NCBI GenBank assembly: GCA_017428925.1
Contig: JAFRPY010000062.1
Coordinates: forward strand, 1 to 64,000
DNA from: Prevotella sp.
Lineage (GTDB): Bacteria; Bacteroidota; Bacteroidia; Bacteroidales; Bacteroidaceae
DNA: 64,000 nucleotides
Reading direction: 5' to 3'
Shown here: piece by piece, positions 35,726 through 45,210 of the stretch
How the letters are laid out: the number at the start of each line of letters is the position of its first letter
How positions within the stretch are numbered: position 1 is the first letter of the stretch
The notes under the pieces: model-generated
The model's input: only the letters and a program-made list of their open reading frames with translations
Database searches by the model: none
Told to the model about the DNA's origin: nothing
Program-made: the position numbers and the translations under genes

Positions 35726-38266
35726 TTATCCCATAATGGCCTCTACGGTGTGGCGGCCTTCGGTGGCGGGCACGATGTTGCCGCTGACGGGCTGGCCGTC
35801 GACGATGAGCTGGCGGATGCCTTTCTGCACGCCGTCGGGGTTCTTGACGGTGATGAGGTACTCGCCGCCGCGGAACTTACGCTTCACGGTGTATTCTCTG
35901 GCCGAAGAGGGGACGCACGGGTCGATGAGCAAGCCGTCGTAGGTGGGCTTGATGCCAAGGATGTATTGCGAGGCGGTGAGCCACATCCAGGCGGCGGTGC
36001 CCGTGAGCCATGAGTTCTTGCCCTCGCCGGGACGGGCGGCGTCCTTGCCGGCTACCATCTGGCAGTTGACGTATGGCTCGACCTTGTGGAGTGTCTGGTC
36101 CTTGATGAATACGGGGGATATCTTCTGGTAGAGTTCCCAGGCATCGTTGCCGCGCGAGGCCACGGTCTCGCCGATGATGACCCAGGGGTTGTTGTGGCAG
36201 AAGATGCCGGCATTCTCCTTGTAGCCTGCGGGATAGGAGCTGATTTCGCCCATCTCTACATGGTAGGTGGTGAAGGCGGGGTTGTTGAGCACCATGCCAT
36301 GCTCGGAGTCGAGGTAGCGCTTGCAGGAGTCGAGGGCCTTGTCGACCATGCCTTCTTCCTGTCCGATGCCTGCCATGGCGCACCATCCCTGCGACTCGAT
36401 GAAGATTTTGCCTTCCTCATTCTCGTGTGAGCCTATCTTGTTGCCGTAGAAGTCGTAGGCGCGCAGGTACCACTCGCCGTCCCATCCGTCTTTCTTCACG
36501 GCCTCTATCATGGCGTCAATTTCCTTCTGTGCGCGCGCGGCCTCGGCGGAGTAGATACTAGATTGACTAGTATTACTAGTTTTACTAGACAGTTGCTGAC
36601 AAAGCTCCACATAATCCTTGCCGCAGACCACGAAGAGTCCGGCAATCATGAGCGACTCGGCCTTGGAGCCTACGCTGTTGTTCTCGGTGGTCTGGAAACT
36701 CTCGTTGGGATCCCACGAGAAACAGTTCAGGTTGAGGCAGTCGTTCCAGTCGGCGCGTCCAATGAGCGGAAGCTTGTGGGGACCAAGGTTCTCCACGACG
36801 TGGTTGAACGAGATGCGCAGGTGGTCGAAGAGCGATACCTCGGTGCCGGGCTCGTTGTCCCAGGGCACCATCTCGTCGAGGATGGAGAAGTCGCCCGTCT
36901 CCTTGATATAGGCCACGGTTCCGAAGATGAGCCAGCAGGGGTCGTCGTTGAAGCCGCCGCCGATGTCGTTGTTGCCGCGCTTGGTGAGTGGCTGGTACTG
37001 GTGGTAGCAGCCGCCATCGGGGAACTGGGTGGAGGCGATGTCGATGATGCGTTCGCGGGCACGGCTGGGAATCTGGTGCACGAAGCCCACGAGGTCCTGG
37101 TTGCTGTCGCGGAAGCCCATGCCGCGGCCCACGCCGCTCTCGAAGAACGAGGCTGAGCGCGAGAAGTTGAACGTCACCATGCACTGGTACTGGTTCCAGA
37201 TGTTGACCATGCGGTCGAGGCTTTCGTTGCCGGTCTTCACGGTGTAGCGGTCGAGCAGGTCGTCCCAGAACTTGGCGAGTTCGGCAAACGCCTTGTCAAC
37301 TTTCTCCACGGTATCGAACTCGGCAATGGTCTGCTGGGCTCTTACCTTATTTATAAAGGTACGGTCGAGGTCGCCAAGCGAGGTGATCAGTCCGGGCGTC
37401 TTTCCGGCATATTTCTCTTCCTGCGGCTGCTCCACGTAGCCCAGCACGAAGATGAAATCCTTCTGCTCGCCAGGCTGCAGCTCCACCTCGATGTAGTGGG
37501 AGGCGATGGGGCTCCATCCGTGGGCTACCGAGTTGCGGGGACGGCCTTCCATCACGGCGTCGGGGTTGGCAAACTCGTTGTAGAGTCCGATGAACGACTC
37601 GCGGTCGGTGTCGAATCCCTGAACGGGAACGTTCACCGAGTAGTAGGCATAGTGGTTGCGGCGCTCCTTGTATTCGGTCTTGTGATAGATGACCGAGCCG
37701 TCAATCTCGACCTCGCCCGTAGAGAAGTTGCGCTGGAAGTTCTCCATGTCGGTGGCAGCGTTCCAGAGGCACCACTCGGCGAACGAGAACAGCTTCAGGC
37801 GCTTGGTCTCGCCGGTGAGGTTCTTGAGCGTGAGTTTCTGCACCTCGCACCATTTCTTCAGGGGAACGAAGAAGAGCACCGAGGCCTCCACGCCGTTCTT
37901 CTGGCCCGTGATACGGGTGTAGCTCATGCCGTGGCGGCACTCGTATTTGTCCAATGGCGTCTTGCAGGGTTTCCATCCGGGATTCCAGATAGTGGGTGTT
38001 GGGTGTTGGGTGTTGGGTGTTGGTGTGTTGTCAACAATGTAGAAATAGCGGCCGCCATTATCCATGGGAACGCCATTGTAGCGGTAGCGTGTAATGCGGC
38101 GAAACTTGGCGTCCTTGAAAAAGGAGTAGCCGCCGGCGGTGTTGGAGATTAGTGAGAAGAAGTCTTCGTTGCCGAGGTAGTTAATCCAGGGCCACGGTGT
38201 CTGGGGGTCGGTGATGACGTACTCGCGGTGGGCGTCATCGAAATGTCCGTAAGTTTTGTTTTCCAT
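35726..38266 (-). CDS. GH94 glycoside phosphorylase (cellobiose-phosphorylase-like)
   Basis: Cytoplasmic phosphorylase of 846 aa. It splits a beta-glucoside (cellobiose or a longer cello-oligomer) with phosphate to give glucose-1-phosphate. An N-terminal beta-sandwich (about 1-290), a helical linker and an (alpha/alpha)6 barrel are recognisable. The general acid is the Asp in [10 protein letters not shown] (about residue 508). [12 protein letters not shown] and [15 protein letters not shown] are family stretches. Two low-complexity inserts are encoded by short tandem repeats: [13 protein letters not shown] (about residues 80-92, heptamer repeat) and [11 protein letters not shown] (about 558-570, nonamer repeat). 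The heptamer number is not a multiple of three, so slippage would shift the frame. Exact substrate is inferred. Confidence 0.92.
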   Translation of the reverse strand: MENKTYGHFDDAHREYVITDPQTPWPWINYLGNEDFFSLISNTAGGYSFFKDAKFRRITRYRYNGVPMDNGGRYFYIVDNTPTPNTQHPTPTIWNPGWKPCKTPLDKYECRHGMSYTRITGQKNGVEASVLFFVPLKKWCEVQKLTLKNLTGETKRLKLFSFAEWCLWNAATDMENFQRNFSTGEVEIDGSVIYHKTEYKERRNHYAYYSVNVPVQGFDTDRESFIGLYNEFANPDAVMEGRPRNSVAHGWSPIASHYIEVELQPGEQKDFIFVLGYVEQPQEEKYAGKTPGLITSLGDLDRTFINKVRAQQTIAEFDTVEKVDKAFAELAKFWDDLLDRYTVKTGNESLDRMVNIWNQYQCMVTFNFSRSASFFESGVGRGMGFRDSNQDLVGFVHQIPSRARERIIDIASTQFPDGGCYHQYQPLTKRGNNDIGGGFNDDPCWLIFGTVAYIKETGDFSILDEMVPWDNEPGTEVSLFDHLRISFNHVVENLGPHKLPLIGRADWNDCLNLNCFSWDPNESFQTTENNSVGSKAESLMIAGLFVVCGKDYVELCQQLSSKTSNTSQSSIYSAEAARAQKEIDAMIEAVKKDGWDGEWYLRAYDFYGNKIGSHENEEGKIFIESQGWCAMAGIGQEEGMVDKALDSCKRYLDSEHGMVLNNPAFTTYHVEMGEISSYPAGYKENAGIFCHNNPWVIIGETVASRGNDAWELYQKISPVFIKDQTLHKVEPYVNCQMVAGKDAARPGEGKNSWLTGTAAWMWLTASQYILGIKPTYDGLLIDPCVPSSAREYTVKRKFRGGEYLITVKNPDGVQKGIRQLIVDGQPVSGNIVPATEGRHTVEAIMG
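36557..36589. repeat. Small palindrome array, 9-bp period, inside GH94 (four units)
   Basis: ACTAG starts at 36557, 36566, 36575 and 36584. The inner two units are ACTAGT, a perfect 6-bp palindrome. Spacers are ttg, att and ttt. Because nine is a multiple of three, the array stays in frame and encodes repeated Thr-Ser. Confidence 0.7.
37994..38021. repeat. Heptamer tandem repeat in GH94 (GGGTGTT x4)
   Basis: Four perfect GGGTGTT copies (AACACCC on the coding strand) are followed by a partial one. It lies near codon 80-92 of the GH94 gene. Loss or gain of one unit would move the reading frame. Confidence 0.85.
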
Positions 38267-38303
38267 TTTAAGGTGAGTATAAATGATTAATTGATTCTGA
38301 TTG

Positions 38304-38335
38304 CAAAGATAATTATTTTTTTAGGTATTAGGAAA
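38304..38335 (-). promoter_or_regulatory. GH94 promoter
   Basis: Minus-strand TATCTTTG (38311-38304) with TTTC about 20 nt upstream, 37 nt before the GH94 ATG. Confidence 0.55.
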
Positions 38336-38421
38336 GAAATTTTCGTAATTTTCGTAATTATTTTTTTGCAGCGGCGGTGGCGGTTGAAAGAAAATTATGG
38401 TAATTACGGTAATTTCTTTCC
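38331..38421. repeat. Long imperfect inverted repeat
   Basis: The left arm starts GGAAAGAAATTTTCGTAATT and the right arm ends GGTAATTTCTTTCC. The arms are about 32 bp with several mismatches. The loop contains GCAGCGGCGGTGGCGG. It lies in the divergent gap between GH94 and the macroglobulin gene and may be a small MITE-like remnant. Confidence 0.55.
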
Positions 38422-38429
38422 AATATCAG

Positions 38430-38602
38430 GCTGCACTCGGGAAAACCAAAAATATAAAAATTGTTTTTTATTTTTGTTTTTTCCCTCGTTTGCATTATCT
38501 TTACGTCGCTTCGCTCCGTGAAGATAGGCGGCACTCGGGAATACAAAACATAAAAATTGTTTTTTTGTTTTGATATTCCACTCGTTTGCACTATCTTTGC
38601 AG
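38430..38602 (+). repeat. Duplicated promoter-bearing module (two copies)
   Basis: Copy 1 (about 38430-38503) and copy 2 (about 38529-38602) share GCACTCGGGAA, an A-rich stretch, ATAAAAATTGTTTTTT, and CTCGTTTGCA-TATCTTT. Both keep TTTG with a 19-nt gap to the -7 box. Between them lies CGCTTCGCTCCGTGAAGATAG, broken here as an inverted copy of the -7 region. Confidence 0.65.
38569..38599 (+). promoter_or_regulatory. Promoter of the macroglobulin-like gene
   Basis: TTTG (38569-38572), 19-nt spacer, TATCTTTG (38592-38599). The first copy of the module has TTTG (38473-38476), 19 nt, TATCTTTA (38496-38503), that is, a -7 box weakened by G to A. Confidence 0.75.
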
Positions 38603-38619
38603 TATAAATGGTGAGAAGT

Positions 38620-41600
38620 ATGAGAAACAGATTTTTATCAACAGTATTTCTACTCGTAATGCCAATGGTTATGCTTTTTGGTCAGAATTATAATAAGTTG
38701 TGGGAAGCCGTCAGGGATGCGGAAGAAAAAGACCTGCCAAAGACGCAGATGGAAGCCCTCCAGAAGATTGTGGACAAAGCCACGAAAGGGGAGGACTACG
38801 GACACCTGCTGAAGGCGGAACTGCAATATGCCAAGGTGCAGCTGGAGGTGTCGCCCGACTCGCTCGACCATATCATCCGCGACCTGGAGCAACAGGTGTT
38901 GAGGTATGAGAACACCCAGCCGGTGATGGCTGCCGTGCTGAATGCCGTGCTGGGACATGTGTACCATTCGCAGAGTTCGTATGGCGACGACGACTATACG
39001 AAGGGCATGGCGTGCCTGGAGAAGTCGCTGAGCAAGCCGCTGCTGCTGGCATCGACGAAGACCGACGACTATGAGCCTTTCGTAGAAAAGGGCATCGACA
39101 GCCGGATGTTCAACCACGACCTGCTATCGGTGATTGGCTATCATGCCGCCGAGAACGGCTACAGCGAGGCCTACCGCATCATGCATAAATTCTACAAAGA
39201 GCAGGGCAACCGGCTGGCAGCCATGCTGACGGCATACGAGGTGGAAAGCGACCTCGACTCGCTGATTCGCACCTATCAGGATCTGCCGGAATGCGGATGG
39301 CTTGCCGAGAAAAAGCTGGGCAGGATGCGCTATGGCTCGGCCAAGGAACAGATGGAGTATGCCGACTATGCGCTGAAGACATGGCCCACCTATGCCAACA
39401 CCAACTACTTCAGGAAGGTGCAGCAGGAACTCACCTGTCCGTTCTATTCGTTTCATGTTGAGCGCTCGCTCAGCACACTGGCCGACAGCTGCAAGGTTGA
39501 TGTGAACGAAATCCGCAATATCGGATTCCTGACGATGCGCGTCTTTGATGCCAAGACCAAGCAGACCGTGATGACTGTGACGCGCCGCTACGACCATCTG
39601 AAACCCTACGAGAAAATCAAGGACACGCTGATGATTCCGCGGCTGCCGTTGGGACACTACAAGGTGGAGTTCACCACTGGCGACCAGACCATCGAGCCCG
39701 ACACGGTCGACTATAGGGTGAGCAACCTGAAGGTGATTTCGGAAAACCTGCCCGACGACAGGACGCGCTACATCGTGGTGGATGCCCTGACGGGAAAACC
39801 CGTCGGCGGTGCCAACATGGAATTTGTGCGGCGCCATGCGAAGAAGAACGACCCCACGGTGAAGAAGAAGGCCGATGCCAACGGCGTGGTGGAATGTAGC
39901 GAAGAGCAAGGCCTCGCGTCGTACAGGGCTTATACCGATACCGACAAGGCCATGCCAATGGTCAGCGCCGGATGGGGCTCGTACGATTATCGTGAGCCGT
40001 CGTCGGAAAACTGGATTGTGAACATCTATACCGACCGCAAGATATACCGCCCGGGACAGCAGGTGCATGCCTCGGTGGTGTGTTTCGTGAACAAGAAGGG
40101 TATCGACACGAAGGCCGTGCCCGACACCGGGTTGAAACTGATGCTCTTTGATGCTAATAATAAAAAGGTGGCCGAGAAAGACCTGACCACCGACAGCTAT
40201 GGCTCGGCATCGGCCGACTTCACGCTGCCGGCAAAGGGACTGACGGGCATGTTCAGTCTGCGCGTCGACAGGTATAGCGCCTATACGGGCATTCGCGTGG
40301 AGGAATACAAGCGTCCCACGTATGAAGTGACTTTCGACAAGGTGAACGAAGTGTATAAGGCCGGCGACGAAGTGACCGTCAAAGGTAAGGCTCTGAGCTA
40401 TGCCGGTATTCCGGTGCAGAATGCAAAGGTGAAATATACCGTTACAAGGCGCGAGGCCATTTGGTGGTGGCGCAGCACCAATGATGTGGAGGAGATTACC
40501 GACGACGAGACCGTTACGGCCGACGATGGAACCTTCGAGGTGAAGGTGCCGCTGGAGGTGGACGACTCGGAACTCAGGGATGCCTGTTTCTTCAATTTCC
40601 ATATCGAGGCCGACGTGACCGACGTGGCCGGGGAGTCGCATCACGGTGCTTTCGTGCTGCCGTTGGGAACGCGTCCCACGGCATTGTCGCTCGACATGCC
40701 TGCGAAAATTGTAAAGGGCGAGCTTGGCGAGTATAAGTTCACCCGTATGAATGCCGCCGGAAAGGAAATTGATGGTGAAGTGACCTATACGATTGACGGA
40801 GGCCAGCCATTCACGGTGAAGGCCAACACCGCCTTCCAGGCAAAGGATGCCAAGTATGGCTTTGCCCGCCTCTCGTCGGGCAGGCACCTGCTGGAGGCCA
40901 AGTGCGGAGAAGACTCGCTGAAACATAGTTTCGTGATTTTCGGCATCGACGACCGGCAGCCACCCACGGAAACACCCGACTGGTTCTATCAGAGCGGCGA
41001 TGAGTTTGGCGACAAGCCCGTCAGCGTGCTCGTGGGGTCATCGGAAGAGGATGTCACGGTGTTCTACTCCGTCTTCTCAGGAAACAAGGAACTGGACCAT
41101 GGTTCGTTTGTGGTTTCCAACAGCATACATCGCATAGACTACAGCTATAAGGAAGAATACTGCAGCGGACTGCTGCTCACCTACGCATGGGTGAAGAATG
41201 GTAAGGTGTACACTCACCGGAGCGTCATCCGCAAGCCGTTGCCCGAGAAGCAGCTGAAACTGAAGTGGACCACTTTCCGCGACCGTCTGACTCCCGGACA
41301 AAAGGAAACATGGACGCTGCAGATTCTGCGGCCCGACGGGAAGCCGGCGAAGGCACAGCTGTTGGCCACGCTCTTTGACAAGAGTCTCGACCAGCTCGAC
41401 ATGCACAGCTGGGGGCTGTCGTTAGGATTATACCAGAACCTGCCCGACACCCGTTGGACATACTATACTTATAGAGGCATGGGAACCACCGGAAGGGGAA
41501 AGCAGAATCCACTCAACATGAACTCATGGGTTTTCTCTCATTTCTGTGACGATGCCAAACTGAATGCCTACAGATATTTCACACGTGCTGCAATGGGCCG

Positions 41601-44067
41601 TAACGTTATGTACTCGAAGGCAGTAGCGGCACCGATGGCCATGGAGGAAAGTGCCATGGCCGACGACGCTCTTAATGAGGTCGTGGTTGTTGGTTATGGT
41701 ACGCAAAAGAAATCGCTTGTCACGGGTTCGGTGGTGAAAGATAAGAAGAAAGAGAGCGCAAAGCAGGAGAGTGCGCAGGTGCGCGAGAACCTCAGCGAGA
41801 CAGCCTTCTTCTATCCTGCGCTCGAGACGGATGCCAGCGGACGGGTGGCCCTGAAGTTCACACTGCCGGAAAGTGTAACCACATGGCGCTTCATCGGACT
41901 GGCCCACGACAAGGATATGAACCACGGAATGCTCGAGGGCGAGGCCGTTGCCAAGAAGGATGTGATGGTGATGCCCAATATGCCGCGTTTTGTCCGCGAG
42001 GGCGATGAGGCCACCGTCACGGCCCGCATCGCAAATACTTCGAAACAGGAAGTGAAGGGCACGGCACGGCTTCAGCTGCTCGACCCCGAGACCGAGAAGG
42101 TGGTCTACGAGCAGAAGTTACCATTTGCCGTGAAGCCCGATAAGACGAGCACCGTGGCCTTCAATGTCGCTACAAGTAAGTTCGCTACCGGCAATGGTCA
42201 GTCGCTCTATATCTGCCGGATTGTGGCCGAAGGTGCAAAGTTCTCCGACGGAGAGCAGCATTATCTGCCTGTTCTTCCCAATATGGAACTGGTCACCAAT
42301 ACCTATCCGTTCACGCAGAACAAGCCCGGCACGAAAGAGATTGCCGTTTCGGCGCTCATCCCCTCGAGTGTGACCAAGTCGCAGCAGGCAAGGCTGACCG
42401 TGGAATATACCAACTCGCCGGCATGGCTGATGGTGCAGGCTCTGCCGTTCGTGGGCAATGTCAACGATGCCAATGCCATCTCGCTGGCTGCTGCCTATTA
42501 TGCCAATTCGTTGGGCAAATACATACTGTCGCAATGTCCCACGGTGGAACAGACCTTCCGCCAATGGCAGACGATGGACGAGAAAGACTCGCCCCTGCAG
42601 AGTGCGTTGGAGAAGAATCAAGAACTGAAGAATCTGGTACTCGACGAGACGCCATGGGTGGCCGATGCCCAGCGTGAAACCGAGCAGCGCAAGGCCCTCG
42701 TGAACTTCTTCGATGAGAACACGCTCAACTACCGTCTTTCGGAGGCTATCCAGGGATTGATAAAACTGCAAAACAGCGATGGTTCCTTCTCGTGGTGGAA
42801 GGGCATGAACGGCTCGCCCTGCATGACGGCCGAGGTATTGGAGTTCTTGACGCGCCTGAACTTGCTTGCTGGAAATGATGCCCAAACGCGCTCGCTCATT
42901 GCCGATGCCAACAAGTACTTGGGCAAGATTGTGGTGAAGGAAGTGAAGGAAATGAAGAAACTTGAGCGCGAGAACAAGCCCGTCTACATCTACGACTACC
43001 ACGCGCTGCAGTGGGTATATATCAATGCCATTAGCGGCAACAAACTGTCTTCTGCGGAAAAGGAGGCAAAGGAGTATCTGATGAACTACCTGGAGACTAA
43101 GCGCCGCACAGAGAGCATCTATTCGAAGGCGCTGATGGCTGTGGTGTTAGCTCGCGACGGTGAGATGGAGAAGGCACTGGAATACTTGAAGAGCCTGAAA
43201 GAATATACGGTGTATACCGAGGAGAAAGGACGCTACTATGACACGCCGCGTGCTGGGTATAGCTGGTGCAACTACCGCATTCCCACACAGACGGCTGTCA
43301 TCGAGGCCCTGCAGTTGGTAGGAAAGACCGCAGGGCAGAGGAGTATCTCAAACGAGGATGAGACCTTCATCGAGGAAATGCAGCGCTGGCTCTTGCAGGA
43401 GAAACGCACACAGGCATGGGACACGCCCATCAGCAGCGTGAATGCAATATATGCCTTCCTGAATGGACGTTCTGGAATCTTGGCGAAGAAGGAACCGACG
43501 GTTTTGAAACTGAACGGCAAAGTCATCGAGACACCGCAGTCGACTGCAGGACTTGGCTATGTGAAGACCGTCATCCATGATGATGGAAACCTGAAGAACA
43601 GCACCTTTACGGCAGAGAAGACCTCGCATGGCACCAGCTGGGGAGCACTTTATGCACAGTTCATGCAGCCGTCGACGGAAGTGAGTGATGCCGAGAGTGG
43701 CATAAAAGTCACCCGCGAGATTCTGAACGCCGACAAGGAACTGAGGGTGGGCGACAGGGTTAAGATTCGTCTTACCATAGAGGCAGAGCGCGACTACGAC
43801 TTCGTTCAGGTGTCCGACAAGCGTGCTGCATGCCTGGAGCCCGTCAGTCAGCTGAGTGGCTATCACTGGGGTTATTATATCGCCCCAAAGGACTATACCA
43901 CGAATTACTATTTCGACCGTCTGGCAAAAGGCAAGCATGTGATTGAGAACGAGTATTACATTGACCGCGCCGGCACCTATCAGACTGGAACGTGCACCGT
44001 ACAGTGTGCCTACTCTCCAGAGTACAGCGCACGTGCAAAGGCCATGGTAATCAAGATAAAAGAGTAA
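38620..44067 (+). CDS. Alpha-2-macroglobulin-family protein with embedded SusC-type motif
   Basis: Very large exported protein (about 1815 aa) built like bacterial alpha-2-macroglobulins. These are thought to trap proteases or stabilise the envelope. A signal peptide (about 1-21, ending MLFGQ) is followed by a helical region of about 250 residues, MG domains with IYTDRKIYRPGQQVHASV (MG2, about 470), the ANG..MPRFVREGD region (MG7), and a helical thioester-like domain. The Cys-Gln thioester motif CxEQ is absent where expected (PFVGNVNDANAIS). Near residue 1015-1040 the chain carries DALNEVVVVGYGTQKKS, the signature that links the TonB box to the plug in SusC receptors. The ATG at 38620 suits the promoter; an ATG at 38608 would leave almost no leader. 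Confidence 0.9.
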   Translation: MRNRFLSTVFLLVMPMVMLFGQNYNKLWEAVRDAEEKDLPKTQMEALQKIVDKATKGEDYGHLLKAELQYAKVQLEVSPDSLDHIIRDLEQQVLRYENTQPVMAAVLNAVLGHVYHSQSSYGDDDYTKGMACLEKSLSKPLLLASTKTDDYEPFVEKGIDSRMFNHDLLSVIGYHAAENGYSEAYRIMHKFYKEQGNRLAAMLTAYEVESDLDSLIRTYQDLPECGWLAEKKLGRMRYGSAKEQMEYADYALKTWPTYANTNYFRKVQQELTCPFYSFHVERSLSTLADSCKVDVNEIRNIGFLTMRVFDAKTKQTVMTVTRRYDHLKPYEKIKDTLMIPRLPLGHYKVEFTTGDQTIEPDTVDYRVSNLKVISENLPDDRTRYIVVDALTGKPVGGANMEFVRRHAKKNDPTVKKKADANGVVECSEEQGLASYRAYTDTDKAMPMVSAGWGSYDYREPSSENWIVNIYTDRKIYRPGQQVHASVVCFVNKKGIDTKAVPDTGLKLMLFDANNKKVAEKDLTTDSYGSASADFTLPAKGLTGMFSLRVDRYSAYTGIRVEEYKRPTYEVTFDKVNEVYKAGDEVTVKGKALSYAGIPVQNAKVKYTVTRREAIWWWRSTNDVEEITDDETVTADDGTFEVKVPLEVDDSELRDACFFNFHIEADVTDVAGESHHGAFVLPLGTRPTALSLDMPAKIVKGELGEYKFTRMNAAGKEIDGEVTYTIDGGQPFTVKANTAFQAKDAKYGFARLSSGRHLLEAKCGEDSLKHSFVIFGIDDRQPPTETPDWFYQSGDEFGDKPVSVLVGSSEEDVTVFYSVFSGNKELDHGSFVVSNSIHRIDYSYKEEYCSGLLLTYAWVKNGKVYTHRSVIRKPLPEKQLKLKWTTFRDRLTPGQKETWTLQILRPDGKPAKAQLLATLFDKSLDQLDMHSWGLSLGLYQNLPDTRWTYYTYRGMGTTGRGKQNPLNMNSWVFSHFCDDAKLNAYRYFTRAAMGRNVMYSKAVAAPMAMEESAMADDALNEVVVVGYGTQKKSLVTGSVVKDKKKESAKQESAQVRENLSETAFFYPALETDASGRVALKFTLPESVTTWRFIGLAHDKDMNHGMLEGEAVAKKDVMVMPNMPRFVREGDEATVTARIANTSKQEVKGTARLQLLDPETEKVVYEQKLPFAVKPDKTSTVAFNVATSKFATGNGQSLYICRIVAEGAKFSDGEQHYLPVLPNMELVTNTYPFTQNKPGTKEIAVSALIPSSVTKSQQARLTVEYTNSPAWLMVQALPFVGNVNDANAISLAAAYYANSLGKYILSQCPTVEQTFRQWQTMDEKDSPLQSALEKNQELKNLVLDETPWVADAQRETEQRKALVNFFDENTLNYRLSEAIQGLIKLQNSDGSFSWWKGMNGSPCMTAEVLEFLTRLNLLAGNDAQTRSLIADANKYLGKIVVKEVKEMKKLERENKPVYIYDYHALQWVYINAISGNKLSSAEKEAKEYLMNYLETKRRTESIYSKALMAVVLARDGEMEKALEYLKSLKEYTVYTEEKGRYYDTPRAGYSWCNYRIPTQTAVIEALQLVGKTAGQRSISNEDETFIEEMQRWLLQEKRTQAWDTPISSVNAIYAFLNGRSGILAKKEPTVLKLNGKVIETPQSTAGLGYVKTVIHDDGNLKNSTFTAEKTSHGTSWGALYAQFMQPSTEVSDAESGIKVTREILNADKELRVGDRVKIRLTIEAERDYDFVQVSDKRAACLEPVSQLSGYHWGYYIAPKDYTTNYYFDRLAKGKHVIENEYYIDRAGTYQTGTCTVQCAYSPEYSARAKAMVIKIKE

Positions 44068-44076
44068 ACAACAAAT

Positions 44077-45177
44077 ATGAAAATCAAGATCAAGGAAATG
44101 TTTTTGAACGGGACAATAGGCAAGCTGATGCTTACGCTTTGCCTTTCTGCCCTTATGCCCCTTACAGCTGCTGCCCAGCAGATTACAGCGAAGAATGAAA
44201 TCATCGACTGCGGAAACGTGGTTTACGAGCATCCGGTCACCGCGAAGTTCGAGTTGCAGAACAGGAGCACTCAGCCTCTTGTCATCAAGGACATCAAGAC
44301 TTCGTGCGGATGTACGCAGGTGGAGTATCCCAAGGGAGAGATTCCCGTGGGCGGCTCCTTCACCGTGGATGCTACCTATGACTCCCGGCAGTTGGGCCAT
44401 TTCTATAAAGACATTGCGCTCTATAGCAACGTTACGCAGAAGCCCTTCTATTTGCAGATACGTGGTGTGGTGGTAGAGGAAATCGTTGACTTCTCTGGAC
44501 AGTATCCTTATACCTTCGCCGATGTGAAGGCCGATGTGAACAATATTGAGTTCGACGATGTGAACCGTGGCGACATTCCCGTTCAGAAGATTCATATCAA
44601 GAACACTTCTACCAAGAGTGTTTCTCCAGTTGTGATGCACCTGCCTCCTTATCTCCAGGCTTTTGTATCGCCTACCACACTGGCTCCCGGACGTCAGGGA
44701 ACGATTTCGTTGATGCTCGACTCGCGTAAGCTTCGTGATTACGGACTTACGCAAACGAGTGTGTTCTTGGGTATGTATCCTGGTGACAAAGTGCATCCCG
44801 ACAAGGAAATATCTGTATCAACGGTGTTGCTGCCAGCGTTCACCGAAATGACTGAGCAGCAGATGGCCTATACACCGCGTATGATACTTTCGGCCGAGGA
44901 ACTGAACATTTCGTTCGACGGCAAGAACAAGAAGAGCGAGACAATTATTATTGAGAATACTGGTCGCACCGAACTTGAGATTTCTTCGCTGCAGATGTTT
45001 ACCGAAGGAATGCAGGTGAAGCTCAACAAGACCAGGCTTGCGAAGGGTGAGCAGGGACGCCTGAAGATTACCGTCGATGCCCGTCTCATAAAGAAAGCAC
45101 GCTCGAAGCCCCGTGTGCTGATGATTACCAATGACCCCAATAAGGCGAAGGTCATTATCAACGTGAACGTAAAATAG
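44077..45177 (+). CDS. DUF1573-domain exported protein
   Basis: Exported protein of 366 aa. A long signal peptide (about 1-34, ending TAAAQQ) precedes a DUF1573 domain (about 45-130) with KTSCGCTQVEYPKGEIPVGG, the Cys-Gly-Cys hallmark of the family. A second immunoglobulin-like ASPM/Hydin-type domain covers about 260-366 (LNISFDGKNKKSETIIIENTG). DUF1573 proteins are abundant in Bacteroidetes, and their function is not established. It starts 9 nt after the macroglobulin-like gene and is probably co-transcribed, which suggests that the two act together in the periplasm. Confidence 0.88.
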   Translation: MKIKIKEMFLNGTIGKLMLTLCLSALMPLTAAAQQITAKNEIIDCGNVVYEHPVTAKFELQNRSTQPLVIKDIKTSCGCTQVEYPKGEIPVGGSFTVDATYDSRQLGHFYKDIALYSNVTQKPFYLQIRGVVVEEIVDFSGQYPYTFADVKADVNNIEFDDVNRGDIPVQKIHIKNTSTKSVSPVVMHLPPYLQAFVSPTTLAPGRQGTISLMLDSRKLRDYGLTQTSVFLGMYPGDKVHPDKEISVSTVLLPAFTEMTEQQMAYTPRMILSAEELNISFDGKNKKSETIIIENTGRTELEISSLQMFTEGMQVKLNKTRLAKGEQGRLKITVDARLIKKARSKPRVLMITNDPNKAKVIINVNVK

Positions 45178-45210
45178 AGGAAACCATGCGCCTTGGCGCA
45201 AGAATCGATT

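Noticed and set aside
39124..40926. 600-codon open frame on the minus strand
   Set aside because: It is a shadow of the macroglobulin-like gene, with no promoter and atypical composition.
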